Made by a program: the position numbers and the translations under genes
Shown here: one piece after another, positions 8,087 through 16,985 of the stretch
Layout: each line of letters begins with the position of its first letter
Position numbering within the stretch: the stretch's first letter is position 1
Notes under the pieces: generated by a model
Database searches by the model: none
Seen by the model: only the letters and a program-made list of their open reading frames with translations
Told to the model about the DNA's origin: nothing
Source: Clostridia bacterium
GTDB taxonomy: Bacteria > Bacillota > Clostridia > Oscillospirales > Oscillospiraceae
DNA: 64,000 nt
NCBI GenBank assembly: GCA_009929315.1
Contig: SAAS01000004.1
Span: forward strand, 178,479-242,478
Reading direction: 5' to 3'

Positions 8087-9957
8087 CCGTCATTCTCCCC
8101 CAATATCACATCGGCAGGATTTTTAAAGAAGCTCTTTGCGACATTCGCAATACTCTCCGCGTCAAGCCCCTTTTGCTTTAAAAGCTCCTCTACACTTCCG
8201 TGAGCAACGATTCCGTTTCCCAAGTCGAGTGTCTTTGCGTTTCTAAGAGCAATACCGTTTTCGGCACATGCCGCTAAAAGGCGCGAGCCGACGCTTCCGA
8301 AGGCGCAAACATCCTCCGCAGTTACAAGCCGCCCTGTCTTTTTAAGTGAGCGCAGAACCATTTCCGTATCAAGCGGATTTATAAGATTTATTTTTATAAC
8401 TTCTGCGCTTATGCCTTCTTTTTCAAGCATTTGGGCTGCTTTGAGCAGATTGTTTATCATAACTCCGTATCCGACAAGAGTTACATCGTTGCCCTCTCGC
8501 AAAAGCGCAACAGGTGCTCCCGCAGAGTTTTGTATATACTCGCCCTCGCCGCCTCTCGGGTATCTGACAGCGACAGGGCCGTCAACGCGGTAAATCGCAA
8601 AGCCCAGCATGTCCCGAAGCTCAGCAAAGTTTGAGGGACAGAATACTGCCATATTAGGGACAGAGCAGAGGAAGGAAACATCAAAAACGCCCTGATGAGT
8701 TTCGCCGTCATGTCCTACAATGCCTGCCCTGTCAACCGCAAGCACGACATGGAGCTTTGAAAGTGAGACGTCGTGAATCAGCATATCGTAGGCGCGCTGC
8801 AAAAAGCTTGAGTATACAGCGAAAACAGGCTTTGCTCCGCGGCTTGCCATTCCCGCAGCCATTGCTGCGGCATGCTGCTCTGCTATACCCACATCGAAAA
8901 ATCTTTCGGGAAAGCGTTTGGAAAACTCTGTAAGCCCCGTGCCGCCGCACATTGCCGCGGTTATGGCGACAATTTTGTCATCCATCTCGGCAAGCTCTGT
9001 CAAAGCGCTTCCGAAGGCATCGGCAAAACCAAATTTCTCACATTTTTCCACACCGCATACAACATCGAAGGCGTCTACCCCGTGATAAGCCTCGGGCTCT
9101 TTTTCGGCATAGCTGTAGCCCCTGCCCTTTTGGGTGATTACATGCACAAGCACCGGCACCTTGAGTTCCTTTGCCCAGCCGATAACGGCCTCAAGCTGCG
9201 GCAAGTCATGCCCGTCGACCGGTCCGAGATAGTGGAAGCCCAGATCATCAAATATATTGCCCGGAAGCAAACGGCGTTTAAACCATTCTTTAACGGAGTG
9301 GTTGAAATTATACAGTGCGGGAAAATGGCTGAAAAGCTTGCGGTATCTGCGCTTAAATCTAAAATACCCCGGCTTTACCCGCAGAGAGGAAAGCATTGCG
9401 GAGATTGCCCCAACATTTGAATCGATGGACATTCCGTTGTCGTTGAGAACCACAACGAGCGGCTCTTTGGATTGACCTGCGTCGCAAAGCCCCTCGTAGG
9501 CGGCGCCGCCCGTCAAAGCACCATCGCCTATAACGGCAACAACGCTGTAATCCTCGTGCGACAAAGTTCTGGCTCTCGCCATTCCGAGCGCCACCGAAAC
9601 AGAGCTCGAGGCGTGTCCTGCCACAGCTGCGTCGTGAATGCTCTCACAGGGTTTCGGGAAGCCGGATAAGCCGTCAAGCTTGCGGAGTGTTTTGAAATCT
9701 TCCCTGCGTCCCGTGATAATTTTATGCACATAGCTCTGATGCCCAACGTCAAAAACCAGTCTGTCGTTTTCGGTATCGTAAATGCGGTGGAGGGCAAGTG
9801 TAAGCTCAACCGCTCCGAGATTTGAAGCAAGATGTCCACCCGTTTTTGAAACGCTGTCAATCAGAAAGCCGCGAATCTCCGAGCTTAATATTTGGAGTTC
9901 CCCGTCCGTGAGAGCTTTCACGTCCTTGGGAGATTTTATTGACCTCAAAATATTCAA
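8083..9957 (-). CDS. dxs: 1-deoxy-D-xylulose-5-phosphate synthase
   Basis: 624 residues. The enzyme condenses pyruvate and glyceraldehyde 3-phosphate with thiamine diphosphate, the first step of the MEP isoprenoid pathway. Visible motifs are the N-terminal VFDVGHQSYVHK with its catalytic histidine, the ThDP/Mg-binding GDGALTGG and later LNDN, the transketolase pyrimidine domain DVGIAEQHAAAMAAG, and a C-terminal domain with AYGSVGS-like sequence. The start is read as TTG at 9957-9955, with GAGG about ten bases upstream. No ATG fits better. A terminator behind ispA separates the two genes, so dxs may have its own promoter in 9960-10037. It is followed by overlapping tlyA. Confidence 0.97.
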   Translation of the reverse strand: MNILRSIKSPKDVKALTDGELQILSSEIRGFLIDSVSKTGGHLASNLGAVELTLALHRIYDTENDRLVFDVGHQSYVHKIITGRREDFKTLRKLDGLSGFPKPCESIHDAAVAGHASSSVSVALGMARARTLSHEDYSVVAVIGDGALTGGAAYEGLCDAGQSKEPLVVVLNDNGMSIDSNVGAISAMLSSLRVKPGYFRFKRRYRKLFSHFPALYNFNHSVKEWFKRRLLPGNIFDDLGFHYLGPVDGHDLPQLEAVIGWAKELKVPVLVHVITQKGRGYSYAEKEPEAYHGVDAFDVVCGVEKCEKFGFADAFGSALTELAEMDDKIVAITAAMCGGTGLTEFSKRFPERFFDVGIAEQHAAAMAAGMASRGAKPVFAVYSSFLQRAYDMLIHDVSLSKLHVVLAVDRAGIVGHDGETHQGVFDVSFLCSVPNMAVFCPSNFAELRDMLGFAIYRVDGPVAVRYPRGGEGEYIQNSAGAPVALLREGNDVTLVGYGVMINNLLKAAQMLEKEGISAEVIKINLINPLDTEMVLRSLKKTGRLVTAEDVCAFGSVGSRLLAACAENGIALRNAKTLDLGNGIVAHGSVEELLKQKGLDAESIANVAKSFFKNPADVILGENDG

Positions 9958-10037
9958 AATTTAATTACCTCATATAATTATAGGCAGGCATAGCGCCCGC
10001 GATGTATTTCCTTAATTTCAGCTTATGTCATCATAGC

Positions 10038-10077
10038 AAAAAACGCCTGCTATTACAAGTGCAAACAGGCGTTTTTT
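10038..10077 (-). terminator. Terminator downstream of ispA
   Basis: AAAAAACGCCTG at 10038-10049 pairs with CAGGCGTTTTTT at 10066-10077. On the minus strand the stem ends in a T run directly after the ispA stop (10116). The structure is symmetrical and could work in either direction. It separates ispA from dxs. Confidence 0.85.
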
Positions 10078-10115
10078 AGATTTTATTCATGTTAAAATGA
10101 ATATTTTTTATTCGA

Positions 10116-10991
10116 TTAGCTCATTCGTGCGCCAAGTTCCTCCGCAAAATCCATCAGAAATCGCGGCTGCGGAAAGGCCTCCGCCACAGTGTTCTTTGCG
10201 TATTGCGTAAGTTTTATAATACGCTTTTCACACTCTTCTTTCCCGTAAAGGCTCATAAATGTGGTTTTTTTCTCACGCTTGTCGGAGCCTATGGGCTTGC
10301 CCAGCTCCTCCGTTGTGCTGACTTCATCCAAAACATCGTCACGCATTTGGAAGGCCGCGCCGAGCGCGCTGCCGTAAATCAGGGCAGCTTCTCTTTGCGC
10401 TATGCTAGCTCCGCCCACTATCGCGCCCATAAGGCAGGCCGCCGCAAGTAAGCTGCCTGTTTTGCGGGATTGAATCTCGGTGAGCTCCTCGTCGCTCAAG
10501 GTTTTTCCGTTGCCCTCCATATCAAGCTGCTGCCCCGCGCATATTCCGTCAATTCCTGCGGCATTTACGAGAGCTTCCGCGCAGTCCGCACGAATTTCGG
10601 CGGGCAGGTCGGAGCGCAAAATTGCCCCAAAAGCCTCAGCCTGAAGCGCGTCCCCCGCAAGCGTGGCCGTAAACTCTCCGAACACCATGTGGTTCGTCGG
10701 TTTCCCTCGGCGCAGCTCATCGTTATCCATGCAGGGGAGGTCGTCGTGAATAAGCGAATAGGTGTGGAGCATTTCGGCGGCGCAGGCTATCGGAAGCGCT
10801 TTTTCGGGCTTTCCTCCGGCGGCCTCACAAAAGGCGAGCACCAGAACGGGACGGATTCGTTTGCCGCCCGCGAGAAGGCTGTACCGCATGGACTCAATCA
10901 GACGGCGCTGCGGCAATTCTTCTCCCCCTGAGAAAGTCTTTTCAAGCTCTGCCTGCACCATCACTCGGAACTTTTCATATTGCTCGGACAT
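10116..10991 (-). CDS. ispA: Farnesyl/geranyl diphosphate synthase
   Basis: 291 residues, standard for a short-chain trans-prenyl diphosphate synthase that joins isopentenyl and allylic diphosphates. The first aspartate-rich motif is DDLPCMDND (near residue 92), followed by the conserved RRGKPTNH. The second motif is DDVLD near residue 218, and GGKRIRP near residue 37 is a diphosphate-binding signature. The four-residue insertion in the first Asp motif is typical of bacterial FPP synthases. The gene starts 2 bases after the xseB stop, so it is cotranscribed with xseA-xseB. Confidence 0.95.
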   Translation of the reverse strand: MSEQYEKFRVMVQAELEKTFSGGEELPQRRLIESMRYSLLAGGKRIRPVLVLAFCEAAGGKPEKALPIACAAEMLHTYSLIHDDLPCMDNDELRRGKPTNHMVFGEFTATLAGDALQAEAFGAILRSDLPAEIRADCAEALVNAAGIDGICAGQQLDMEGNGKTLSDEELTEIQSRKTGSLLAAACLMGAIVGGASIAQREAALIYGSALGAAFQMRDDVLDEVSTTEELGKPIGSDKREKKTTFMSLYGKEECEKRIIKLTQYAKNTVAEAFPQPRFLMDFAEELGARMS

Positions 10992-10993
10992 AC

Positions 10994-11227
10994 CTATTCA
11001 CCGCCCTCAAAGGGCACTTCGGCAGGCTCGCCGTTCTCGCCCTTCTTGAGCATAACAACTTTCTGCTCCGCGCTGTCAAGCATTTTTCCGCAAGCGGCAA
11101 TCAGTGCCGTGCCCTCCTCAAATAGTGCAAGGGACTCGTCGAGCGGCGCTTCACCCTTTTCAAGCTGCCTGACTATCTCATCAAGTCTCTGCATTGACTG
11201 CTCAAAGCTGAGATTACTTTTAGCCAT
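10994..11227 (-). CDS. xseB: Exodeoxyribonuclease VII small subunit
   Basis: 77 residues. XseB binds the large subunit XseA to form exonuclease VII, which digests single-stranded DNA. The family signature SFEQSMQRLDEIVRQLEKGEAPLDESLALFEEG is complete from about residue 6 (only its parts SFEQSMQRLD and LEKGEAPLDESL need be compared). The start is ATG at 11227-11225 because GGAGG lies seven bases upstream. An ATG 15 bases earlier would place the Shine-Dalgarno sequence inside the gene. The gene sits between xseA and ispA. Confidence 0.93.
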   Translation of the reverse strand: MAKSNLSFEQSMQRLDEIVRQLEKGEAPLDESLALFEEGTALIAACGKMLDSAEQKVVMLKKGENGEPAEVPFEGGE

Positions 11228-11242
11228 CGGATTTCCTCCCAT

Positions 11243-12451
11243 TTATCGGTTGTTAATAAGTTCGTCAACTGTACATTTCAGAGCGCCTCGGCTCAGACTG
11301 AGCTTCAGTTTGTCGCCAAGCTTGACGCTCTCGGCTGAAATGATTGCGCGCCCCTTATCGTCGCTTGCAATCGAGTAGCCGCGCCCCAGCACCTTCAGGG
11401 GGCTGAGCGCGTCAAGCGACGCGGCGTGTCTGATGTAGCCCTGCTTCTTTAGATTTTTCAGGCGCTCAAAACGTGAGGTAAGCGCGTTTTCCGCGCTGTC
11501 GAGTTCAAGCCGCTTCTGGTCTATATATGCTGTCGGGTTCTGCATAACACGGCGTGAGGCAAGGTCATTGAGACGATTTTTTCTGTCCGATAGTTTTTTG
11601 CCTATCGCCTGTATAGTGCGTACTTCCATTGACGCAAGCGACTGGCGAAGCTCGGCCTCGTCAGGGACGGCAAGCTCCGCCGCGTTTGAAGGGGTCGCCG
11701 CGCGTAAATCTGCAACATAGTCGGCAATGGTAACGTCCGGCTCGTGTCCGACAGCGGAGATAACGGGGATTTCCGACTCAAAAATTGCTCTTGCAACCCG
11801 CTCGTCGTTAAACGCCCAAAGATCCTCAATCGATCCGCCGCCGCGCCCCGTTATAATGAGGTCTGCAAGCTTGTATTTGTTTGCATAGCGAAGCGCGCCG
11901 ACTATTTCGGGCGGAGCTTCAACACCCTGAACGCGAACAGCCAGAATCACGACCTTTGACATCGGCCAGCGCTTGCCCAAAACTCTGATGATATCGCGCA
12001 CGGCGGCTCCCGCGGAAGAAGTTATTACCGCGATGGTCTTCGGATATTTCGGGAGCGGCTTTTTATGCGAGGCGTCAAAAAGTCCTTCCTTTGAGAGCTT
12101 GTCCTTGAGCTGCTCAAAGGCAAGGTGAAGGTCGCCTGTGCCCTCGGGCAGTATGTCCGTGCAATAGAGCTGATAACCGCCGTCCCTCGGAAAAACAGAT
12201 ACGCGCCCCACAGCTGTTATCCCCATGCCGTTTTCCGGCGTGAAGCGCAGCTTTGAGGCGTTACCTTTAAACATGACGCAGCGCAAAGAACTCTCCGCGT
12301 CCTTAAGTGTGAAATAATGGTGTCCCGAGGGGTAAAGCTTGTAGTTTGATATCTCGCCCTTTACCGCAATGTTCATTAAGAGATAATCACCGTCAAGTAA
12401 ATCCTTAATGTGATTATTGAGTTCCGTAACGGATAGAACAGTATTGTCCAT
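11243..12451 (-). CDS. xseA: Exodeoxyribonuclease VII large subunit
   Basis: 402 residues. An N-terminal OB-fold (about residues 1-100, with VKGEISNYKLYPSGHHYFTLKD-type sequence) binds single-stranded DNA. The catalytic core has GRGGGSIEDLWAFNDE and SAVGHEPDVTIADYVADLRAATPS-type motifs, here seen around residues 205-265. A coiled coil follows, and a C-terminal segment LGRGYSIA binds the small subunit. The gene lies 40 bases after nusB, with GAGGAG before the start codon, and its stop is 15 bases before the xseB start. Confidence 0.96.
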   Translation of the reverse strand: MDNTVLSVTELNNHIKDLLDGDYLLMNIAVKGEISNYKLYPSGHHYFTLKDAESSLRCVMFKGNASKLRFTPENGMGITAVGRVSVFPRDGGYQLYCTDILPEGTGDLHLAFEQLKDKLSKEGLFDASHKKPLPKYPKTIAVITSSAGAAVRDIIRVLGKRWPMSKVVILAVRVQGVEAPPEIVGALRYANKYKLADLIITGRGGGSIEDLWAFNDERVARAIFESEIPVISAVGHEPDVTIADYVADLRAATPSNAAELAVPDEAELRQSLASMEVRTIQAIGKKLSDRKNRLNDLASRRVMQNPTAYIDQKRLELDSAENALTSRFERLKNLKKQGYIRHAASLDALSPLKVLGRGYSIASDDKGRAIISAESVKLGDKLKLSLSRGALKCTVDELINNR

Positions 12452-12491
12452 CGCTCTTTCTCCTCGGCGGGCATAGTTTCTTATAAAGATT

Positions 12492-12989
12492 TCAGCTTTC
12501 TGCTTCCTCCGACATGTCGGCTTCCCTCACAGGCTCAAGCTCCGTTCCGCGCTCGCCGCGCATAAAGGACCCCAAAATGCCGTTTATAAACGAAACCGTT
12601 TCCATATCCTCATAGCCCTTTGAAAGCTCTACAGCCTCGTTAATGGCAACGCTGTCCGGCACATCGTCCATATATATGACCTCGAAAAGTGCCGTGCGCA
12701 GAAGCGAAAGTGCGGTTTTGGAAATTCGTGAAAGCTTCCAGCCTTTTGAATACTTTTCGATATAGGCGTCAAGCTCGTCCCTGTGGCTAATGCTGCCCTC
12801 AACGATTTTTCTTATATATTGAAGCTGTTTTTTTCCCGGATACTCAACATAAAGCTCATTTTCCTCACCCAGCGTGGCAAAGTATTCCTTGTCAAAAAAA
12901 CTGTCGAGCATTTCCTCGGCTTCTTCGGGTTTATCGGCAAGGCTGTATCCGATTTGGACGGAAATTTCTCTCGCCACAGTTCTCGTCAT
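12492..12989 (-). CDS. nusB: Transcription antitermination factor NusB
   Basis: 165 residues, slightly longer than usual (about 130-140) because of an acidic C-terminal tail of roughly 25 residues. The all-helical NusB fold is recognised from ISKTALSLLRTALFEVIYMDDVP-type sequence and VAINEAVELSKGY, FINGILG near the end. NusB binds the boxA element of rRNA leaders with S10. GGAGG precedes the ATG at 12989. It opens the xseA-xseB-ispA segment and follows the asp23 gene, as in Bacillus. Confidence 0.93.
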   Translation of the reverse strand: MTRTVAREISVQIGYSLADKPEEAEEMLDSFFDKEYFATLGEENELYVEYPGKKQLQYIRKIVEGSISHRDELDAYIEKYSKGWKLSRISKTALSLLRTALFEVIYMDDVPDSVAINEAVELSKGYEDMETVSFINGILGSFMRGERGTELEPVREADMSEEAES

Positions 12990-13027
12990 TAGTTTTGTTC
13001 CTCCGAATTATACTGATAAATAGGCCC

Positions 13028-13099
13028 ATCGCGCAAGTTCTCTTCCGCGCGATAGGCAAATAATTGGAAAGCGGCCGCAAATTTTGCTCCGCTTTCCAA
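13028..13099. repeat. Two consecutive hairpins between asp23 and nusB
   Basis: The first hairpin is ATCGCGC (13028-13034) with GCGCGAT (13047-13053). The second is TTGGAAAGCGG (13064-13074) with CCGCTTTCCAA (13089-13099), an 11-base perfect stem that begins 4 bases past the asp23 stop on the minus strand. The T-rich sequence after the second stem on the minus strand is short. These may be terminators or attenuators lowering read-through into nusB. Confidence 0.55.
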
Positions 13100-13102
13100 A
13101 TT

Positions 13103-13471
13103 TTATTGCTTATTTTTAGGAAAGGATACGCCGCTGACGTGGACGTTAACCATCGGTGAAATTCCCGTCATGGCCTCAACAGCGTTTGCAACCGCGTTTT
13201 GAACCTTTTTTGCCACATCGGTTATGACACAGCCGAAGGTAACCAGAATCAGAACGTCAATGACCATTTTTTCCTCGGCAAAGCTTATCTTAACGCCTTT
13301 TGCAAGGCTCTTTTTGCCGATTAAGTCCAGAATATCGTTGCCGACTGTATTCGCCAGTCCGTCAACTCCCTCAACCTCCGTTATCGCCGCGCCGACCATA
13401 ACTGCGATTACGTCCTCAGATATGTTAATTTTTCCCTTTTCGGTTTCTGTGTTTATATAGTTATCAGCCAT
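13103..13471 (-). CDS. Asp23/Gls24 family envelope protein (YqhY-like)
   Basis: 122 residues of the Asp23/Gls24 family. These are cytoplasmic or membrane-associated proteins linked to envelope stress, and YqhY of Bacillus is encoded at the same place before nusB. The conserved core is seen in INISEDVIAVMVGAAITEVEGV and in the C-terminal part VQNAVANAVEAMTG plus VNVHVSGVSF. The ATG at 13471-13469 is chosen for the GGGGAGG ten bases upstream. A longer frame reaching back to the spoIIIAH stop has no ribosome binding site. accB and accC, which lie between spoIIIAH and yqhY in Bacillus, are missing. Confidence 0.9.
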   Translation of the reverse strand: MADNYINTETEKGKINISEDVIAVMVGAAITEVEGVDGLANTVGNDILDLIGKKSLAKGVKISFAEEKMVIDVLILVTFGCVITDVAKKVQNAVANAVEAMTGISPMVNVHVSGVSFPKNKQ

Positions 13472-13563
13472 TATATGTTCCTCCCCGGTGTCTGATGAAT
13501 TACATATTACCCTTTTTGGGTATTTTAACACAGCCGTCCGAAAAAATAAAGAAAAATCGCTCA

Positions 13564-14223
13564 CTACTCCAACATCTCTCCTGTATCCGTCATGGTATCG
13601 TCCGTCACATCACTTTCCGCCTCATCCGTTACAGCGGTATCCATGCTCTCGGTATCGCTCACAGTGCTGCCGACAGAACCACTCGTGTTTTTTACTTCGA
13701 TTATGCGAAGCTGGGTCGCTGCAAAGTCTGTTTCGGCAACAATGGTATCGGTAATTTTCGCGACATCTTCCGCTGTCAGTCCCTCTTCGGGAGCGGGAAC
13801 CGCAAGAGTAACCCCGTCAGCGCTGATGAATGCAACGCACTCCGCAAAATTCTTTGCCAGAAGGAGATTTTCAATTTGCGTCTCCATCATCGAATAATTC
13901 GCCATAGCCGAAATTGCGTTCATTGCGCCGTCGATTGTTTCCTGTGAAGCGGTCTCCGAGGAGGCCGCCGCCTCCAAAAGCTCCAGCGCCTCGTCACGAG
14001 ACTGCTGCCTTGTCAGTCTTGCGGCGGCAAAATAATCAGATACGGAAGCGTCCAATGCGCTGTCCGCCGCCGCTTCCTCAGCGGACTTTGCATTTGCAAG
14101 TTCCGCATCGGACAGACCGCCGTTAGCAGCGGAGTCGTTGTTATAAGACCAGTTAAGGTATACTGCGGCGCAAATGCATAAAAGCACCGCCGCTATTGTT
14201 ACGTACTTTTTTGTTTTACTCAT
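13564..14223 (-). CDS. spoIIIAH: Stage III sporulation protein AH
   Basis: 219 residues. A single N-terminal membrane segment lies at about residues 7-25, followed by an extracellular (intermembrane) domain of the SpoIIIAH/YscJ-like fold, which pairs with forespore SpoIIQ across the septum. The ring-forming domain is in the middle, with RLTRQQSRDEALELLEAAASS and VEVKNTSGS-like sequence. The C-terminus is an acidic, Thr/Asp/Glu-rich tail of about 35 residues. AGGAGG precedes the ATG. It is the last gene of the spoIIIA operon, 45 bases after spoIIIAG. Confidence 0.92.
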   Translation of the reverse strand: MSKTKKYVTIAAVLLCICAAVYLNWSYNNDSAANGGLSDAELANAKSAEEAAADSALDASVSDYFAAARLTRQQSRDEALELLEAAASSETASQETIDGAMNAISAMANYSMMETQIENLLLAKNFAECVAFISADGVTLAVPAPEEGLTAEDVAKITDTIVAETDFAATQLRIIEVKNTSGSVGSTVSDTESMDTAVTDEAESDVTDDTMTDTGEMLE

Positions 14224-14268
14224 TTTTCCTCCTTATGCTATTCCCGTTTTCCGTTGGCTTCCATGTCC

Positions 14269-14742
14269 CTAATTTTTCATACTGATTACGCTGATTTTGC
14301 TCGCGCCGAGCCCTGTATAATCCGCAACGGCCTTTGAAATCGTAAGTCTAAGCTCCGCGGAGTTCGCTCCGTCGCAAACTATCACCGCTCCCATGTATTC
14401 AGGGTTTACATAATATAACTCAACCACCCTCTCTTTTCCGTTCTCGGATACGACCAGCGTTCCTTCCTCGCTCTCGGCAAGCTCTCTGGAGGCACTGCCC
14501 GAGACGGATAAAAGCACCGATACTCTGCCGGCGCCGCGTATTTTGCTAAGCTGCGCCTCAAGTCTGTCTTCCTCGACGCTTATCGAAAAAGCAGGGGCGG
14601 TCAGCTCATTTGTTTGAACAGTTTCGCTTTTTTTGCCGCTTGGCCAGAGAATTAAAACGAGACCTGCCGCCAGAACAATCAGCGCGTATTTGTTTTTAAA
14701 TATGTCCAGAAGCTTTATCTTTTCTTTCAGTTTATCCTTCAT
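14269..14742 (-). CDS. spoIIIAG: Stage III sporulation protein AG
   Basis: 157 residues with a membrane segment at about residues 19-37 and an extracellular ring-building domain. SpoIIIAG forms a large ring in the channel between mother cell and forespore. The C-terminal motif GAVIVCDGANSAELRLTISKAV is conserved in the family. The ATG at 14742-14740 has GGAG six bases upstream. Longer in-frame starts would run deeper into spoIIIAF, which already overlaps by 11 bases. The protein is shorter than the Bacillus one (about 229), as usual in Clostridia. Confidence 0.92.
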   Translation of the reverse strand: MKDKLKEKIKLLDIFKNKYALIVLAAGLVLILWPSGKKSETVQTNELTAPAFSISVEEDRLEAQLSKIRGAGRVSVLLSVSGSASRELAESEEGTLVVSENGKERVVELYYVNPEYMGAVIVCDGANSAELRLTISKAVADYTGLGASKISVISMKN

Positions 14743-15226
14743 AAGCACTCCAATACTGACGTTCGTTCGGTACACCCAATTCGGCTTCAATGAAGTTCGA
14801 TATCAGCATACGCTCCCTCTGCGAAATATTTGCCGTTAAGCTTAGCTCATAGGGATACCAGCACCCTTCATCACCCCACTTCACCGAAACCTCGACGCTC
14901 TCAAGCTTTATGTTGAGGCTTTGTGCTTTGTCCAATATATATGCTTCCAGTTCGTTCTCTATGATAGTTCTGCTCAGCTTGTTTTCCTTTTCCTCCGCTG
15001 AGGCAATAATATCGTCCGCGTCCGAACGGTACTTTGACATTTCCAGCGAAATTGACGGAAATTCCTGCTTTATTATCGGATTCACCATTGCACAAATCAG
15101 TACAATCCCGCAGATAAACTTGAGAACATTTTTAACCTTGCCTTTTGGAGTTAGCGATGTTGCGGCGGCACAAATTAAAGCCGCCCCCGCTATTGCCCTG
15201 ATCCACTGGCCGGCAAAATCTGTCAT
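14732..15226 (-). CDS. spoIIIAF: Stage III sporulation protein AF
   Basis: 164 residues. Two N-terminal membrane segments (about residues 8-25 and 32-50) precede a soluble alpha/beta domain, the arrangement of SpoIIIAF, a mother-cell membrane protein of the SpoIIIA-SpoIIQ channel. It overlaps spoIIIAG at its end and spoIIIAE at its start (4 bases), so translation is coupled. Assignment rests on the profile and the operon position, since the soluble domain diverges a good deal in this family. Confidence 0.88.
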   Translation of the reverse strand: MTDFAGQWIRAIAGAALICAAATSLTPKGKVKNVLKFICGIVLICAMVNPIIKQEFPSISLEMSKYRSDADDIIASAEEKENKLSRTIIENELEAYILDKAQSLNIKLESVEVSVKWGDEGCWYPYELSLTANISQRERMLISNFIEAELGVPNERQYWSAYEG

Positions 15227-16368
15227 GCGCCGCTCACCGCCTTCATACTCGAAATTACCGACAGAAAAAGCATTATTCCGCCGGCTCCGACAAGGGCAAG
15301 AAGCATTCCGAAGGCGGCACCGATATCCGAAATCAGCTCTGCCATTCGCTTATCCGCAAATGCCTGACTGAGAGCCGCCGTTGCCTTATAAACAAGATAA
15401 TGCACACCGAGAGTTATAAAGGGTGTCAGGCAAATCGCGGCGACTGCCAAAAAACCGAATACTCCGATTGAATTGCGAAGCATTCCCGCGCCTGAAACCA
15501 AGGTAGCAGCCGTATCCGAAACAATGCTGCCGACAACGGGCAATGCCGCACCCAGAGCCGATTTTGTGAGCTTTGCGGCAAATTCGTCCGCCTTGCCAGA
15601 AACCAGCCCTGTCATCCCGAGATAGGTTGTGAACGCCAAAGTTAACAGCGTAAGCCCCGTTGTGCAGGTCCATTTCAGAAGCTTCGCAATATTTGCAAGC
15701 GAATCCCTTGACAGAAGCGCGTTTGCTATTACGGAGGCAAGATAAATACTGATGAGCGGCAGCACAATATTAGCCGAGACCGTTATGAGAACATCCATAA
15801 ACAGTGAGGTAGCCACATATTTTGCGGAAGCCGAAGTTATTGCGCCGGCACTCACCGCCGCCGTGCAAAGGGTCGGAAGAAGCACCTTTGAGTAATCCGA
15901 TAGAGTGTAAAGCGTTTCCATACCGAGCCCAATAAAGGCATGTACGTTGTTTATGGCAATCGCAGATACTGCGACTGTTCCTCCGAGTGAAACCATATCG
16001 CGCACTCCGCCCTCGCTCATAGCCGAAGTTGCCGCCGTGCACAATATGATTACCGTCAATATCTTTGCCGCCGAACTTAAAGCATTTCGCAAAACTCCGA
16101 AAATTCCGCCTTTCAGCTTATCGAAAAGCGAGCTTAAACCCTTATCTCCCATTTTTATATCCGTCAGTGAAATATCGCCCAGAATTTCGTTTGCCTCCTG
16201 AGGAAGCGCGTCAGTGACGCTCTTTGTGTCCATTGCCTCGGACTGCTCGGCTACTGTCGGCGGAACAACTGCGTTTTCATTCTGTCCATCGGCATTTTCC
16301 GCGCGCGCTCCTCCCGAGAAAAAACAGGCAATCATAAGGCTGAGAATAAAAAAGCGCACTTTCTTCAT
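15223..16368 (-). CDS. spoIIIAE: Stage III sporulation protein AE
   Basis: 381 residues with a cleavable-looking signal sequence (about residues 1-23) and roughly eight membrane segments in the rest. SpoIIIAE is the large polytopic membrane component of the feeding-channel complex. Motifs such as LPVVGSIVSDTAATLVSGAGMLRNSIG, of which GSIVSDTAATL is the most conserved, support the call. The start overlaps the spoIIIAD stop by 4 bases. The protein acts in the mother-cell membrane during engulfment, under SigE in studied relatives. Confidence 0.94.
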   Translation of the reverse strand: MKKVRFFILSLMIACFFSGGARAENADGQNENAVVPPTVAEQSEAMDTKSVTDALPQEANEILGDISLTDIKMGDKGLSSLFDKLKGGIFGVLRNALSSAAKILTVIILCTAATSAMSEGGVRDMVSLGGTVAVSAIAINNVHAFIGLGMETLYTLSDYSKVLLPTLCTAAVSAGAITSASAKYVATSLFMDVLITVSANIVLPLISIYLASVIANALLSRDSLANIAKLLKWTCTTGLTLLTLAFTTYLGMTGLVSGKADEFAAKLTKSALGAALPVVGSIVSDTAATLVSGAGMLRNSIGVFGFLAVAAICLTPFITLGVHYLVYKATAALSQAFADKRMAELISDIGAAFGMLLALVGAGGIMLFLSVISSMKAVSGA

Positions 16369-16751
16369 ACAAGTTCACCTATCATTTGAAGCATGGTCTT
16401 TATTAGCGGGAGCGAAACATAAAGCGCGCAGACCGCACCGCAAATTTCTACGCTCGAGGCGAGCGCCTCCTGCCCCGAATCCTTGCACAGATCGCTTCCC
16501 AACCTGGCCGTTATCCCAATTCCGACACACTTGAGCACGGGAGACGTATAAGCTGATGAAAAGGCTTCGCCAAAATCCACAAGCTCCAGCACCTCTGAAA
16601 CAGAGGAATACAGCTTCAAGGCAAGTCCGAGAATAACCGTGCAGACAGCCAAGGTCAAAACCGTTGAAAGCTCGGGGTTTGTCCTTTTAATAATTAGCGT
16701 CAGCACTGACCCAACTACGCCTATGATTACGGCTTTAATTATAATTTCCAT
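16365..16751 (-). CDS. spoIIIAD: Stage III sporulation protein AD
   Basis: 128 residues with three to four membrane helices, including an N-terminal one at about residues 4-22. It is homologous to SpoIIIAC, and both are small integral proteins of the SpoIIIA complex. The gene begins 2 bases after spoIIIAC ends and overlaps spoIIIAE by 4 bases. The C-terminal CAVCALYVSLPLIKTML is characteristic. Confidence 0.92.
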   Translation of the reverse strand: MEIIIKAVIIGVVGSVLTLIIKRTNPELSTVLTLAVCTVILGLALKLYSSVSEVLELVDFGEAFSSAYTSPVLKCVGIGITARLGSDLCKDSGQEALASSVEICGAVCALYVSLPLIKTMLQMIGELV

Positions 16752-16753
16752 AG

Positions 16754-16948
16754 CTAAAGTCCGAAAAGGCTCTTAATCAGGGTAAACAAGTCGCTTATCT
16801 GCTGAACCACTAGCGCAAGAACCACAACCAGCGCCGCAAGCGTCACCATAAGCGCCTGGTCTTCGCGCCCGGAGCGTGAAAGAATTATATTGAGCACCGC
16901 AACAAGGATTCCAACCGCGGCGATTTTGAAAATAAGGTCAACGTCCAT
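16754..16948 (-). CDS. spoIIIAC: Stage III sporulation protein AC
   Basis: 64 residues, exactly the small size expected. Two membrane helices (about residues 5-24 and 32-58) carry the sequence DLIFKIAAVGILVAVLN and end in IKSLFGL. It is a small membrane subunit of the SpoIIIA complex. CGGGAGG lies six bases before the ATG. It follows spoIIIAB by 37 bases. Confidence 0.93.
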   Translation of the reverse strand: MDVDLIFKIAAVGILVAVLNIILSRSGREDQALMVTLAALVVVLALVVQQISDLFTLIKSLFGL

Positions 16949-16985
16949 AGTATCCTCCCGTAAATTACCGAGTTTTTCAGCAGTT